From Alsobacter soli (GTDB taxonomy: Bacteria; Pseudomonadota; Alphaproteobacteria; Rhizobiales; Beijerinckiaceae), in contig CAMCXA010000008.1 of NCBI GenBank assembly GCA_945883115.1, positions 1 to 57,855 of the forward strand: DNA of 57,855 nucleotides, written 5' to 3'. Each line of letters opens with the position of its first letter. Position 1 is the first letter of the stretch. Made by a program: the position numbers and the translations under genes. Positions 1-8,497 of this stretch are shown in pieces. The notes under the pieces were generated by a model. The model was not told the DNA's origin. It searched no databases and was given only the letters and a program-made list of their open reading frames with translations.

Positions 1-72
1 CCCATGCGATAAAGGAAAATAAGGTTCAATTCGACGCATCTGCGCGTCCGAAAGCCAAATCAAATCACCCAT
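1..72 (-). CDS. IS5-family transposase, N-terminal fragment (cut by window edge)
   Basis: Reading the minus strand from an ATG at 72, the frame is open for 24 codons to the window edge. The protein starts MGDLIWLSDAQMRRIEPYF and then PLSHG. This opening (WLSDAQM..IEP.FP.SHG) is characteristic of DDE transposases of the IS5 family that are common in alphaproteobacteria. Only the N-terminus is present, so I cannot say whether the full gene is intact. A GGAGGG ribosome-binding stretch lies upstream (minus strand, near 80-85). Confidence 0.72.
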   Translation of the reverse strand, partial: MGDLIWLSDAQMRRIEPYFPLSHG

Positions 73-145
73 CTCGATGCCCTCCCAGATACGGAAGTGA
101 ATCAGATAATCGACTGTTTGTGAATCCCTTTAACGGGTCCTGAGC
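1..145. mobile_element. Right end of an IS5-family insertion sequence
   Basis: The transposase start at 72 faces out of the window, so 73 to roughly 145 should be the element's terminal non-coding end. The right boundary is a guess placed just before CTAG at 146-149, after which the sequence becomes strongly AT-rich. The terminal inverted repeat cannot be confirmed because the other end is outside the window. Confidence 0.5.
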
Positions 146-239
146 CTAGCTATTCTAATATATTACGTAAAGTAAATTAAATAATTTTTGACCAGTTATC
201 AATTTAATGCTGAATTTTTTCTCAAAAATAAATCAAAAA

Positions 240-1157
240 TTACACTTTATATTTGCCAATATAAAGTGATGACAATCCGCCAATTACGATCAACAGTGCT
301 CCAATCACCGCATTCAGACCGGGAACTTCGCTCCAAAACAGGAACCCCCACAAGGCGCCCCAGATCAGCCCGGTATATTCGAATGGCGTGACAGTATTGG
401 CCTGCGCGAGGCGATAGGCTTGGCCCAGCATCGTCATGCCGATCGCGGCGATCGGTCCACACGCTGCAATAAGAATAAAGTCATTCATATTCGGAGTAAC
501 CCAAGGCCTTAGCATGAATTCTAGGCTTGGATGTCCCGTATAGGTATCCACAAGAAACGTGATGAGGCCCGACAAGATACCCGCGACCACCAGATAAAGC
601 AGGTTCTGGTAAAATGACATCACGGCGGCGGAGTCGGAAAGGCCGATTTTGCGCGCCATGACCTGAGCACCGGCATAGGCGAGTGCCGATACAATCGGCA
701 GGACAGAGGCGGCCTCGAAGAGTGTCGAGTCCGGCCAGATCATGACCAACGCACCGATGAAGCCAAGAATGACAACGCCCCATCGCGGCGCGCTGATGGT
801 TTCTCCGAGCACTGGCCCGGCAAGAGCCGTAACGAACAAAGGCACGGTTGCGTAGAGCGCGACGATGCTCGCAAGGGGGAGAACGGGAAAGGCCAGAAAA
901 TAGGTCGTATAGGCGATTAGCAAAAAGCCGCTCCGAAGAAACAATGCGCCTGCCCGGGGTGATCTGATGGTGCTCAGCCCGCCTGCCTTATGAACCAAAA
1001 ACAGCAGAAAGGGCAGCGCTGCGACACACCGGATGACGATAAACTCATGCACCGGATATGATCCGCTCACGGTTTTGATAATGATGTCCTGCATCGAAAA
1101 TACAAGAACGCCGAGGCAAAGCCACAGAATGGCCCGGGGGGTCGTAGATTGAGCCAT
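240..1157 (-). CDS. EamA/DMT-family permease
   Basis: Inner-membrane protein of about 305 residues with roughly ten hydrophobic segments in two EamA-type halves. It opens with TTPRAILWLCLGVLVFSM and the second half is rich in Gly/Ala helices. The family exports or imports small metabolites such as amino acids, nucleotide sugars or S-adenosylmethionine; the substrate cannot be read from the sequence. I place the start at the ATG at 1157 because GAAGG lies just upstream. The longer frame to 1220 adds a Cys/Arg-rich stretch unlike a membrane-protein N-terminus. It is divergent from the glycosyltransferase gene and next to the IS end. Confidence 0.82.
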   Translation of the reverse strand: MAQSTTPRAILWLCLGVLVFSMQDIIIKTVSGSYPVHEFIVIRCVAALPFLLFLVHKAGGLSTIRSPRAGALFLRSGFLLIAYTTYFLAFPVLPLASIVALYATVPLFVTALAGPVLGETISAPRWGVVILGFIGALVMIWPDSTLFEAASVLPIVSALAYAGAQVMARKIGLSDSAAVMSFYQNLLYLVVAGILSGLITFLVDTYTGHPSLEFMLRPWVTPNMNDFILIAACGPIAAIGMTMLGQAYRLAQANTVTPFEYTGLIWGALWGFLFWSEVPGLNAVIGALLIVIGGLSSLYIGKYKV

Positions 1158-1361
1158 TTCGCCTTCACTCTTTTCAAAACACGAATCTTTACAGCGCCGA
1201 CATCGTCTCAGAAACTTCAACTCTAAATCTACATACCGCGCTTTTGTCCCGTGGTCGTGTTGAGGCCGCGACCGGCTTTATGATGTTCACGACACAAACA
1301 AGATTTTAACAGGTATCTGGCAGAATAATGGCAATCATGACCGCTAGTGATTGGAGTTACA

Positions 1362-3008
1362 ATGACGCTTGGGAATGCCGCGCTCTATTTTGACCCTGAG
1401 GGGTACTCGATCAGTGGCCCGAAATTGATGGGGCGAAATGCAGCCGGCCATGGTTTCCTGAACGGATTATTCCGGCATGCGAAGGTCGATCACTTCACCG
1501 CGTTTACCGATCAGCCCACCAGTTTTCGGGCCTTCAAATCCTTGGCAGCGGAAGCAGGTGCTCATGCTCCGGTGCAGGAGATCCAAAAGGCAAGCATGGG
1601 AAAACTCGCCGAAGCAGGATGCGTTTTCTATCCCGGGCCGGGGCTTGGTCTGCACGCATGGGAGCGGGAGCTCTTCGGATCGCGTGCGTGGAGCCTCTGC
1701 GGGATTACGCACACGACATTGAGCGGGCGTGCAATGAATGGAATTTCCGGCCTTTTGACTGAACCGCTTTATCCTTGGGACGCGCTGATCTGCACGTCGC
1801 GCGCGGTGCGGGATACGGTGCGGAATGTTCTTGAAGCGCAAGGCGATTATCTCGCGGCAAGGCTTGGCGCAACGCGCTTCCCAATGGTGAAATTGCCCGT
1901 CATTCCGCTCGGCGTTGAGTGTGACCAGTTTTTATATTCGGATGCTGAAACGGCGAAGGCCCGCACTGAACTCGGCATCACAAGTGACGAGACCGTCATT
2001 CTCTTTGTCGGGCGGCTTTCTTTCCACGCAAAGGCGCACCCGATCGCGATGTATCAGGCGTTAGAGAAGGCCGCTGCGGGGCGCAAAATAACGTTGATCG
2101 AGTGCGGATGGTTTGCCAATGACGCATTGGAAGACGCGTTTGAGAAGACCGCAGCCGCTGTATGTCCCAATATCCGACGGATTGTTCTCGATGGACGGAT
2201 CGCGGAGGAGCGCCGAAAGGCATGGGGTGCTGCCGATATCTTCTGTTCGCTGTCGGATAATCTGCAGGAGACCTTTGGCATAACGCCGATAGAGGCCATG
2301 GCGAGAGGTATTCCGGTGGTTGTTTCGGATTGGGATGGCTATCGGGACACGGTGAGAGACGGGGTTGACGGCTTCCGGATTCGGACTGCAATGCCGTCAT
2401 CTGGATTTGGGAACAACCTCGCAGCAAGGCATGCGCTTGGCCTCGATACCTATGACCAGTTTTGCGGGCTGACGAGCCAATTTGTTGCCGTCGATTCTGA
2501 ACAGACCGCTGAAATAATGATTCGGTTAATTGATGGCCCCGCTTTGCGGAGGGAAATTGGCGCCAATGGTCGGGCACGCGCCCGGGATCATTTTGACTGG
2601 GCGTGTATCATTCCGCGCTATCAGTCTCTCTGGGCCGAGCTCGCCGAGGAAAGACGCAGCGCGCCCGAATTCGACATCGGTAAGCGACAAATGGCCGGTT
2701 GGCCGGCGCGGATGGATCCGTTCCGCTCGTTCGCGTCCTATGCATCCATGTCGATCACCGGTGCAACACACTTGCTTCGCATCACCGACATGACTGCCGA
2801 CAAGATCGCGGATCTTCGGAAATTACCAAGTTTCCCATTGCTCGACAGATCCTTGCCGTCGCATCCCGACGTCATGACATTTCTCGAACGCATCCCGGGC
2901 GACACGCCGACAAGCCTGGCCAAAATCTGCCATCCGGCTGAGATTTCGCAAATCAGTGTCGCGATCGTCGCATGGGCCCTGAAAATTGGCGCTGTCAGAG
3001 TGACGTGA
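1362..3008 (+). CDS. GT4-type glycosyltransferase with C-terminal extension
   Basis: Protein of about 548 residues. The central part has the group-1 glycosyltransferase fold: VILFVGRLSFHAKAHP opens the C-terminal Rossmann domain. ETFGITPIEAMARGIPVVVS is the conserved E-x7-E nucleotide-sugar-binding motif, followed by DGVDGFRI. After about residue 430 there is an extension of about 110 residues without a recognised domain. The ATG at 1362 is preferred over GTG 1347 because GGAG at 1353-1356 is correctly spaced for it. Acceptor and sugar are unknown. No polysaccharide export genes are adjacent, so it may act on a lipid or a surface glycan. Confidence 0.82.
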   Translation: MTLGNAALYFDPEGYSISGPKLMGRNAAGHGFLNGLFRHAKVDHFTAFTDQPTSFRAFKSLAAEAGAHAPVQEIQKASMGKLAEAGCVFYPGPGLGLHAWERELFGSRAWSLCGITHTTLSGRAMNGISGLLTEPLYPWDALICTSRAVRDTVRNVLEAQGDYLAARLGATRFPMVKLPVIPLGVECDQFLYSDAETAKARTELGITSDETVILFVGRLSFHAKAHPIAMYQALEKAAAGRKITLIECGWFANDALEDAFEKTAAAVCPNIRRIVLDGRIAEERRKAWGAADIFCSLSDNLQETFGITPIEAMARGIPVVVSDWDGYRDTVRDGVDGFRIRTAMPSSGFGNNLAARHALGLDTYDQFCGLTSQFVAVDSEQTAEIMIRLIDGPALRREIGANGRARARDHFDWACIIPRYQSLWAELAEERRSAPEFDIGKRQMAGWPARMDPFRSFASYASMSITGATHLLRITDMTADKIADLRKLPSFPLLDRSLPSHPDVMTFLERIPGDTPTSLAKICHPAEISQISVAIVAWALKIGAVRVT

Positions 3009-3017
3009 GCTGATAGG

Positions 3018-4541
3018 CTACTTCTTGGGAAACCGGGCTTCCGATTCAACAATGTTCAAATCCATATGGTTGCGCATATAGCGCTCCGAGGCCTTTTGGA
3101 GCGGCTGGAAATCCCACGGATAATAGTGCCCGTTCCGCATGGCGTCATAGACGACGAGGCGTCGTGATTGCGAACGACGCACATCGAAATCGTAGTGTTT
3201 CAGGTTCCACTTTTGCTGGATGAACGCGTCAAGCTGCTGTTGTTCCAACGTATAATCGGGATCATCGGCGAGATTGGTGACTTCGTTCGCGTCATTGGCG
3301 AGGTTGAAGAGTTGGTCCGGATCATCACCGGAGCGGGTCATTTTGAACGCGCCGTCACGGACCATCACCATCGGCGCAATAGAGCCTTCGGCGGCATATT
3401 CCACACTGATCGGGGTTGTGCCCTGTGTTCCCCCGAGAAGGGTCGGGAGCAGGCTTCTGCCGTCGAGATCATGCCCGGGATCGCCCGTATTGATACCGGC
3501 GAGGTCAAGCAAGGTCGGCATCACATCAAGCGTCGAGGCGGGCGACGACACCAAAGCCGGAGCGAAGCGACCCGGCGCACTGATCATCAGAGGAACGCGG
3601 GCCGAGCCCTCAAAAAAACTCATTTTGAACCAGAGACCACGCTCGCCCAACATGTCGCCGTGATCGGAGGTGAACAGGATGATCGTGTCTTGATCGAGTT
3701 GGCATTCTTGGAGCGTCGTCAGCAATTCAGAAATCTTGTCGTCGAGATAGGAGATGTTCGCTGCATAGGCGCGTCTGCTATCAGCAATCATTTGGGTCGT
3801 GAGATCGTAATTCCGCCAGTCCGACATATCGAAGAGCCGCTTCGAATGAATATCCTGCTCCGCGTAGGAGATTGGAGGCACAACAATGTTCGGCAGAGAT
3901 TCCTCCGGGTAAAGATCCCAATATTTCTTGCGGGCAACATAGGGATCGTGCGGGTGTGTAAAACTGACCGTCAAACAGAACGGCCGATCCTGTTCGGATC
4001 GCGCGAATTGGTAGAGCCGGAGTTTGGCGTGATAGGCGACTTCGTCGTCATATTCGAGCTGGTTGGTAATTTCAGCGGTGCCGGCATTCGTAACGGAACC
4101 GAGATTATGGTACCACCAATCGATCCGCTCGTCAGGTTTCGTCCAGTCCGGTGTCCAGCCGAAATCGACCGGGTAGATGTCTGTCGTCAGGCGCTCTTCA
4201 AAACCGTGCATCTGATCGGGACCAACAAAGTGCATCTTGCCGCTGAGTACGGTGCGATATCCTGTCCGGCGCAAATAATGGGCGAAGGTCGGAATCGAGG
4301 AGGCGAATTCGGCGGCGTTATCATAGACACCGGTTTTCGACGGCAATTGCCCCGACATGAAGGAGGCACGCGACGGCGCGCAGAGCGGGCTCGCGCAATA
4401 TGTGTTTGAAAAGCGGACACTTTGCCGGGCGAGGCGCTTCAACGTCGGAGCGTGCAAAAAATCAGCTGGGCCGTCGGGAAACCAGGTTCCGTTGAGCTGA
4501 TCAACCATGATGATGATGAAATTCGGTTTTGACTGGCTCAT
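3018..4541 (-). CDS. betC: Choline-sulfatase
   Basis: Type I sulfatase of 507 residues, predicted to hydrolyse choline-O-sulfate to choline and sulfate in the cytoplasm (no signal peptide). The formylglycine motif is C54-A-P-S-R. The metal-binding start IIMVDQLNG and the later FTSDHGDMLGERGLW motif are present. Long stretches (VDQLNGTWFPDGPADFLHAP; LSGKMHFVGPDQMHGFEERL; the C-terminal PWDFQPLQKASERYMRNHMD) match rhizobial BetC as I remember it, which sets it apart from generic arylsulfatases. The usual betI/betB/betA partners are not here, so choline must be handled elsewhere. It is convergent with the glycosyltransferase gene, nine bases apart. Confidence 0.92.
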   Translation of the reverse strand: MSQSKPNFIIIMVDQLNGTWFPDGPADFLHAPTLKRLARQSVRFSNTYCASPLCAPSRASFMSGQLPSKTGVYDNAAEFASSIPTFAHYLRRTGYRTVLSGKMHFVGPDQMHGFEERLTTDIYPVDFGWTPDWTKPDERIDWWYHNLGSVTNAGTAEITNQLEYDDEVAYHAKLRLYQFARSEQDRPFCLTVSFTHPHDPYVARKKYWDLYPEESLPNIVVPPISYAEQDIHSKRLFDMSDWRNYDLTTQMIADSRRAYAANISYLDDKISELLTTLQECQLDQDTIILFTSDHGDMLGERGLWFKMSFFEGSARVPLMISAPGRFAPALVSSPASTLDVMPTLLDLAGINTGDPGHDLDGRSLLPTLLGGTQGTTPISVEYAAEGSIAPMVMVRDGAFKMTRSGDDPDQLFNLANDANEVTNLADDPDYTLEQQQLDAFIQQKWNLKHYDFDVRRSQSRRLVVYDAMRNGHYYPWDFQPLQKASERYMRNHMDLNIVESEARFPKK

Positions 4542-4751
4542 TCTGACTGTCTCACTTTAACCCTTGGCAAAGGTGTGGTCGGGGTAAAACTCGCTCTTAG
4601 CGCTTTAATCCAACCCCCGATGGAGGGTTCGCGCAAGGGACAATATAAAAGATCAAATTATTTTCAGCGTAAACTCATCCGGGGTTTGATTTTTTCGGGA
4701 AGCACAGGCTAATTGTTGTGAGATTTGATCCGGTCATGTGTGGAGACCATT

Positions 4752-5687
4752 TTGGCGAATGATCCGATAGCGTTCAATGCGCGAGAAAAGGCAATCGAGT
4801 GGCCGACGCTACTTTTGACCGCTCTGATTTATGGCGGCTGGCTCGCGGTGACGTATTTTCACCAGATGATGCCGGTTTGGCTTGTCAGCATGCTCGGTGC
4901 AGTGTTGATCACCTGGCATTCATCCTTGCAACACGAGATGATCCACGGGCATCCGACGAAGTGGCGGCCTCTCAATCGTGCGCTGGCCTTTCCGCCCCTG
5001 TCGCTTTGGTTGCCCTTCGAACTGTATCGCCGGTCCCATCTCGTTCATCACCGCGATGAAAGATTGACTGATCCGCTCGATGATCCCGAGTCCTATTACT
5101 GGATGCCCGAACATTGGGCGGAACTTGGGCCGCTCGGGCGTGCCCTCGTGAAACTGCAGACCACCTTTATCGGACGGCTCTTGATCGGTCCTGCTTGGAA
5201 TATCGCCCGGTTCCTGAAGCAGGAATTAGGCAAGGCTTTTGTCTCAAAAGGCCGAAACCGCACGATCTGGATCACCCACGCCATCGCCTGCGCGCTCATT
5301 ATGACGTGGGTCACGCTCGTCTGCCAGATGAGCGTGTGGTTCTACCTCTTTGCAATTGTGTATCCCGGGACGTCGATCCTGCTGATCCGCTCATTCGCAG
5401 AGCACCGGGCGCGCGAAGGCGTTTCCGAACGAACGGCCATTGTCGAAAACGCCCCGTTCCTTGGATTGCTTTTCCTCTATAATAATTTGCACGCCGCCCA
5501 TCACGAGAAGCCGATGATGCCATGGTACGAGATACCGGCATGGTACAAAGCGAACAGGGAGCGTATTCTGACTGAGAATGGTGGCCTCGTGTATAACGGT
5601 TATTTTGATGTGGCCCGGCGTTTCTTCTGGCGTCCGCATGACAGGCCCGTCCATCCGTTCGGGCGCGTGCCCGAAGGTGCGCTGTGA
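4752..5687 (+). CDS. Membrane fatty-acid desaturase family protein
   Basis: Integral-membrane di-iron enzyme of about 311 residues with three histidine clusters: HEMIHGH, HLVHH and HAAHH. Hydrophobic helices flank them. This is the FA_desaturase family, which includes acyl-lipid desaturases and related hydroxylases; substrate and position are unknown. Start choice: the frame extends to a TTG at 4725, but GGAG at 4742-4745 is ideally spaced for TTG 4752, so I use that; GTG 4740 is the alternative. Its stop overlaps the start of the next gene by four bases (GTGA), so the two are probably co-translated. Confidence 0.82.
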   Translation: MANDPIAFNAREKAIEWPTLLLTALIYGGWLAVTYFHQMMPVWLVSMLGAVLITWHSSLQHEMIHGHPTKWRPLNRALAFPPLSLWLPFELYRRSHLVHHRDERLTDPLDDPESYYWMPEHWAELGPLGRALVKLQTTFIGRLLIGPAWNIARFLKQELGKAFVSKGRNRTIWITHAIACALIMTWVTLVCQMSVWFYLFAIVYPGTSILLIRSFAEHRAREGVSERTAIVENAPFLGLLFLYNNLHAAHHEKPMMPWYEIPAWYKANRERILTENGGLVYNGYFDVARRFFWRPHDRPVHPFGRVPEGAL

Positions 5688-6517
5688 ATGAGGCGGCCCC
5701 TCGGAGCCGGAGATTGATTGCCGGGTTGCCGATGTATGATTATCCGGAACTCCGCCCGGCAAACGACGCCTTGTGGCGCTGGATTGCGGCCTATCTCGGC
5801 AATAAGGGGATTAAGGATCTCGATCCCGATCTGAGCCGCACCGGGAACATCTATTCGCTGTGGCGTGATCCCGATCTGATGTTGGGGCAGACCTGCGGGT
5901 ATCCGTTAATGACGGAACTTCAGGACACTGTAACCTATGTGGCGACGCCGGTTTACACGGCTCCCCTGTGTGAAGGGCCGCTGCATCGCAGCGTTGTCAT
6001 TGCCCGCAACGCGGAGAACGCCGGTTCTTTGGCGGCGTTTCGCGGCACAATATGCGCGGTCAACGGCATGGACAGCAATTCGGGCATGAATCTCTTGCGA
6101 GCCACGCTTGCACCTGTTGCGGCAGGCGGGCATTTCTTCCGCGAGATTAAAATCTCGGGCTCCCATCGCGAAAGCCTGAGAATGGTTGCGGTTGGCGAGG
6201 CAGATATCGCAGCGATTGATTGCGTGTCATTCGCCCATTTTTGCCGGTTTGATCCCGATTTTGTTGCAAGCATCAGGGTCGTCGCTGAAACCGGACTAAC
6301 GCCCAGCCTGCCGCTGATTACCTCGCGGCGGACATCAATCGAAACTGTGCAGGTGATGCGAGAAGGGCTGATGGCCTTGGGCAAGGAAGAGCCCCGCCCC
6401 GGATTTCTCGATCAATTAATGATTGCCGGTTTCAACGTGTTGCCGACCCATGCCTATGACGCGGTGCTCGGGTTCGAGGCGCAGGCGGTAGCGGCGGGAT
6501 ATCCGCTTTTGAATTGA
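5684..6517 (+). CDS. PhnD-like phosphate/phosphonate-type solute-binding protein
   Basis: 277 residues resembling the PhnD branch of periplasmic binding proteins. It has a two-lobed layout with VTYVATPVYTAP in the first lobe, then FRGTICAVNGMDSNSGMN, the GSHRESLRMVAVGEADIAAI motif typical of PhnD and related binders, and a C-terminal lobe. No signal peptide is visible from GTG 5684, so it may be cytoplasmic or use another route. No permease or ATPase gene is adjacent. The overlap with the desaturase gene suggests a shared process, which I cannot name. Confidence 0.72.
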   Translation: MNEAAPRSRRLIAGLPMYDYPELRPANDALWRWIAAYLGNKGIKDLDPDLSRTGNIYSLWRDPDLMLGQTCGYPLMTELQDTVTYVATPVYTAPLCEGPLHRSVVIARNAENAGSLAAFRGTICAVNGMDSNSGMNLLRATLAPVAAGGHFFREIKISGSHRESLRMVAVGEADIAAIDCVSFAHFCRFDPDFVASIRVVAETGLTPSLPLITSRRTSIETVQVMREGLMALGKEEPRPGFLDQLMIAGFNVLPTHAYDAVLGFEAQAVAAGYPLLN

Positions 6518-6536
6518 AGGCTTCGGCCTTATCTCG
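6508..6536 (+). repeat. 29-bp direct repeat, left copy
   Basis: The 29 bases starting TTTGAATTGAAGGCTTCGG recur at 9359-9387 with three mismatches (26/29). The left copy covers the stop codon of the PhnD-like gene and contains a perfect small hairpin AAGGC-TTCG-GCCTT (6517-6530). No T-run follows, so it is at best a weak terminator. The two copies are read in different frames at the two sites, so shared protein sequence does not explain them. Confidence 0.75.
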
Positions 6537-6581
6537 GGCGAGCCGATGGCGGTTATCGCCAACAAGTGGGGCGCTCCCCTT

Positions 6582-7262
6582 TTACCCCCGCAGGATAGAA
6601 GCAAGCTGATCGAACAGCGCGGGGCTTTTTGCGGGGAAGCGGCCATCCAGCGCCGAGGTTCCGACAGTGAAACCCGTCGCACCAGCCGCGTGCAAAATGG
6701 CAATCTGTTCAGGCCGGTCGATTGAGCCGGCGACGATCACCGGCTTGGCTATGGCCTTGCAAACCGCCGCGATCAAAGCGGGCACATTTCCCGCATTGCG
6801 GTAGGCCAAGAGGTCGACGCCCGATACTCCCTCATGCTGCGCGAGATCTGCCGCACTCGCTGCGATCTCCTCCGCACTCCCTTCCAGAATGCTGGGATGC
6901 CCGTGTACACGACCGGCAAAGGGGAAATATCCGATAGTTTTGCCCGCCAAAATAGGCAGCGCATGGGCCACATTGACCCCGCCAAGAATTGTATCCACGC
7001 CAAGCCTGACGCCTGCCTCGATGGAACGGATCTCGTCTTTGAGCCCCAGCGAAACCACCTCAAGGTAGGAAATGGCACCCGCCGCGCGGATGCGCGCGGT
7101 CAGGTCTGCCAAACCATGAGTGTCGAGACCAATATCCTTGAAGCCGATATGACGCACACCGGCGGTCAGGGCAATCTCGAGATGCGCAGCGGCATCGGCC
7201 ACCGTCCGGTCATTGCGGGTCAACATGAAGATGAAATTGGGACGAGCCGTTTGGTCAAGCAT
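6582..7262 (-). CDS. TIM-barrel enzyme of unknown specificity, pdxA2-linked
   Basis: 226 residues with alternating beta/alpha signature: FIFMLTRNDRTV at strand 1, VRHIGFKDIGLD, GVDTILGGVNVA, GVDLLAYR, KPVIVAGSID and a final GATGFTVGTSALDG. The last motif resembles phosphate-binding ends of HisA/TrpF/NanE-like barrels. I do not recognise a characterised family. The ATG at 7262 has AGGGG upstream and overlaps the pdxA-like stop by eight bases (ATGCTTGA), so translation is coupled and the enzyme probably acts in the same pathway. The frame to 7337 is an overlap artefact. Confidence 0.75.
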   Translation of the reverse strand: MLDQTARPNFIFMLTRNDRTVADAAAHLEIALTAGVRHIGFKDIGLDTHGLADLTARIRAAGAISYLEVVSLGLKDEIRSIEAGVRLGVDTILGGVNVAHALPILAGKTIGYFPFAGRVHGHPSILEGSAEEIAASAADLAQHEGVSGVDLLAYRNAGNVPALIAAVCKAIAKPVIVAGSIDRPEQIAILHAAGATGFTVGTSALDGRFPAKSPALFDQLASILRG

Positions 7263-8256
7263 GTTCTTTTCCCCTCGAAGTGGCTTGCAGTTGCAGCGCG
7301 TAATCGAAAGCAGTCTCCAGACTGGAGGGGTCGGCAATGCCGCGACCGGCTATATCGAAGGCGGTGCCGTGGTCTGGACTGGTGCGAATGAAGGGGAGGC
7401 CCAAGGTGATGTTTACACCTTTCTCCAGACCAAGATATTTTACGGGGATCAGTCCCTGATCGTGATATTGCGCAACCACGACATCGAACCGTCCCTGCCG
7501 CGCCTGCATAAAGACAGTATCGCCGGGCCAGGGGCCGCTAACATCCAACCCGTTGGCCCGGGAGGCGGCAATCGCCGGGGCGATGATGCGCACCTCTTCA
7601 TCCCCAAAAAGGCCGCCCTCACCGGCATGGGGGTTCAGCCCCGCGACGGCGATGCGGGGCTTTGCGATGCCAAGCGCCACGGCACCTTGATGCGCCAGTT
7701 GGATTGCTGCCATCTGGGCGGGATAATCGGCACGCCGGATTGCCTCGGCAAGCGAGCAGTGGATGGTGACCAGAACCGTGCGGATCTCGTCATTGGCGAG
7801 CATCATAGCCACCCGGTCCGCTCCGCCCAGATCGGCAAGAATCTCGGTATGGCCAGGATAGGGTATGCCCGCCACAGCCAGCGCTTCCTTGTGAATCGGA
7901 GCAGTGACGATTCCTGCCACGCGTCCGGTTCGGGCTAACCCGATTGCCGCCACAATGGCGTCATAGGCGGCCCGTCCGGCCTCGGCTGTGACCTGCCCAA
8001 GAGGCGGCGGAACTGCCAGATGCGAGGTTTCCAGCACGTTTAGCCGCCCGGCCTCTGCGGCCTCGGGCGTGGTGATTATGTTCAGGATCAACGCAGGGTC
8101 GAGCAGGCGCGCTGCGCGGGAAATACAGCCCGGATCGCCTAAAACCAGCCAGCGGGATTGACCGGGACGGCGCTGATGCATCTTTACGATGATTTCAGGA
8201 CCGATACCGGCAGGATCTCCCATCGTCACGGCCAAGGGGAGTGTTGGATCAGTCAT
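7255..8256 (-). CDS. pdxA2: PdxA-family 4-phospho-hydroxy-acid dehydrogenase (PdxA2 type likely)
   Basis: 333 residues, a full-length PdxA fold: TMGDPAGIGPEI at the N-terminus, GHTEIL, the metal-binding histidine of LNPHAGEGG, VVAQYHDQGLIPVK and TSPDHGTAFDIAG. PdxA proper oxidises 4-phosphohydroxy-L-threonine in vitamin B6 synthesis. PdxA2 paralogs act in catabolism of four-carbon acids such as threonate or erythronate. The pairing with an inducer-type LysR gene and an unknown TIM-barrel gene, and the absence of ksgA/surA, favour a catabolic role. The usual PdxA2 partner, a DUF1537 kinase, is not in the window, so the substrate remains open. Confidence 0.85.
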   Translation of the reverse strand: MTDPTLPLAVTMGDPAGIGPEIIVKMHQRRPGQSRWLVLGDPGCISRAARLLDPALILNIITTPEAAEAGRLNVLETSHLAVPPPLGQVTAEAGRAAYDAIVAAIGLARTGRVAGIVTAPIHKEALAVAGIPYPGHTEILADLGGADRVAMMLANDEIRTVLVTIHCSLAEAIRRADYPAQMAAIQLAHQGAVALGIAKPRIAVAGLNPHAGEGGLFGDEEVRIIAPAIAASRANGLDVSGPWPGDTVFMQARQGRFDVVVAQYHDQGLIPVKYLGLEKGVNITLGLPFIRTSPDHGTAFDIAGRGIADPSSLETAFDYALQLQATSRGKEHA

Positions 8257-8416
8257 GACCGTTTTTCTTTCCGCCCTGAAGGGCTGAGGTTACTTGCAAC
8301 AGCGTTTCCTGCCCGCCAAGTCCCAAGGCCAATAGTGCGACGGACCGTTTATAGTCACGAGTTACGGACAAGCGGAAGGGAAAGCAGGGGTTCAGTTAAC
8401 GGGTTAGAGGATACTG

Positions 8417-8485
8417 CGTGATATTCGTGATATAGATGCAATTATTAACACATTAAATGCTTCATTTCTGACCTATATTCGTGAT
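8417..8485. promoter_or_regulatory. Repeated operator-like sites between pdxA2 and lysR
   Basis: ATATTCGTGAT occurs at 8421-8431 and again at 8475-8485, 54 bases apart. The first copy lies in a tandem CGTGATAT pair (8417-8424 and 8426-8433). They sit in the divergent promoter region, the second ending 13 bases before the LysR start. This is the expected place for LysR binding to control itself and the divergent pdxA2 operon. Confidence 0.55.
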
Positions 8486-8497
8486 GAAAGCTAACCA

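Noticed and set aside
3168-4409. 413-residue open frame opposite betC
   Set aside because: It is antisense to a well-supported sulfatase gene, has no family resemblance, and its composition is that of a frame shadow.
6517-6530. AAGGC-TTCG-GCCTT hairpin as an intrinsic terminator
   Set aside because: The stem is good but no T-run follows; I list the sequence only as part of the direct repeat.
7213-7938. 241-residue frame opposite pdxA2
   Set aside because: Antisense shadow of a conserved gene.
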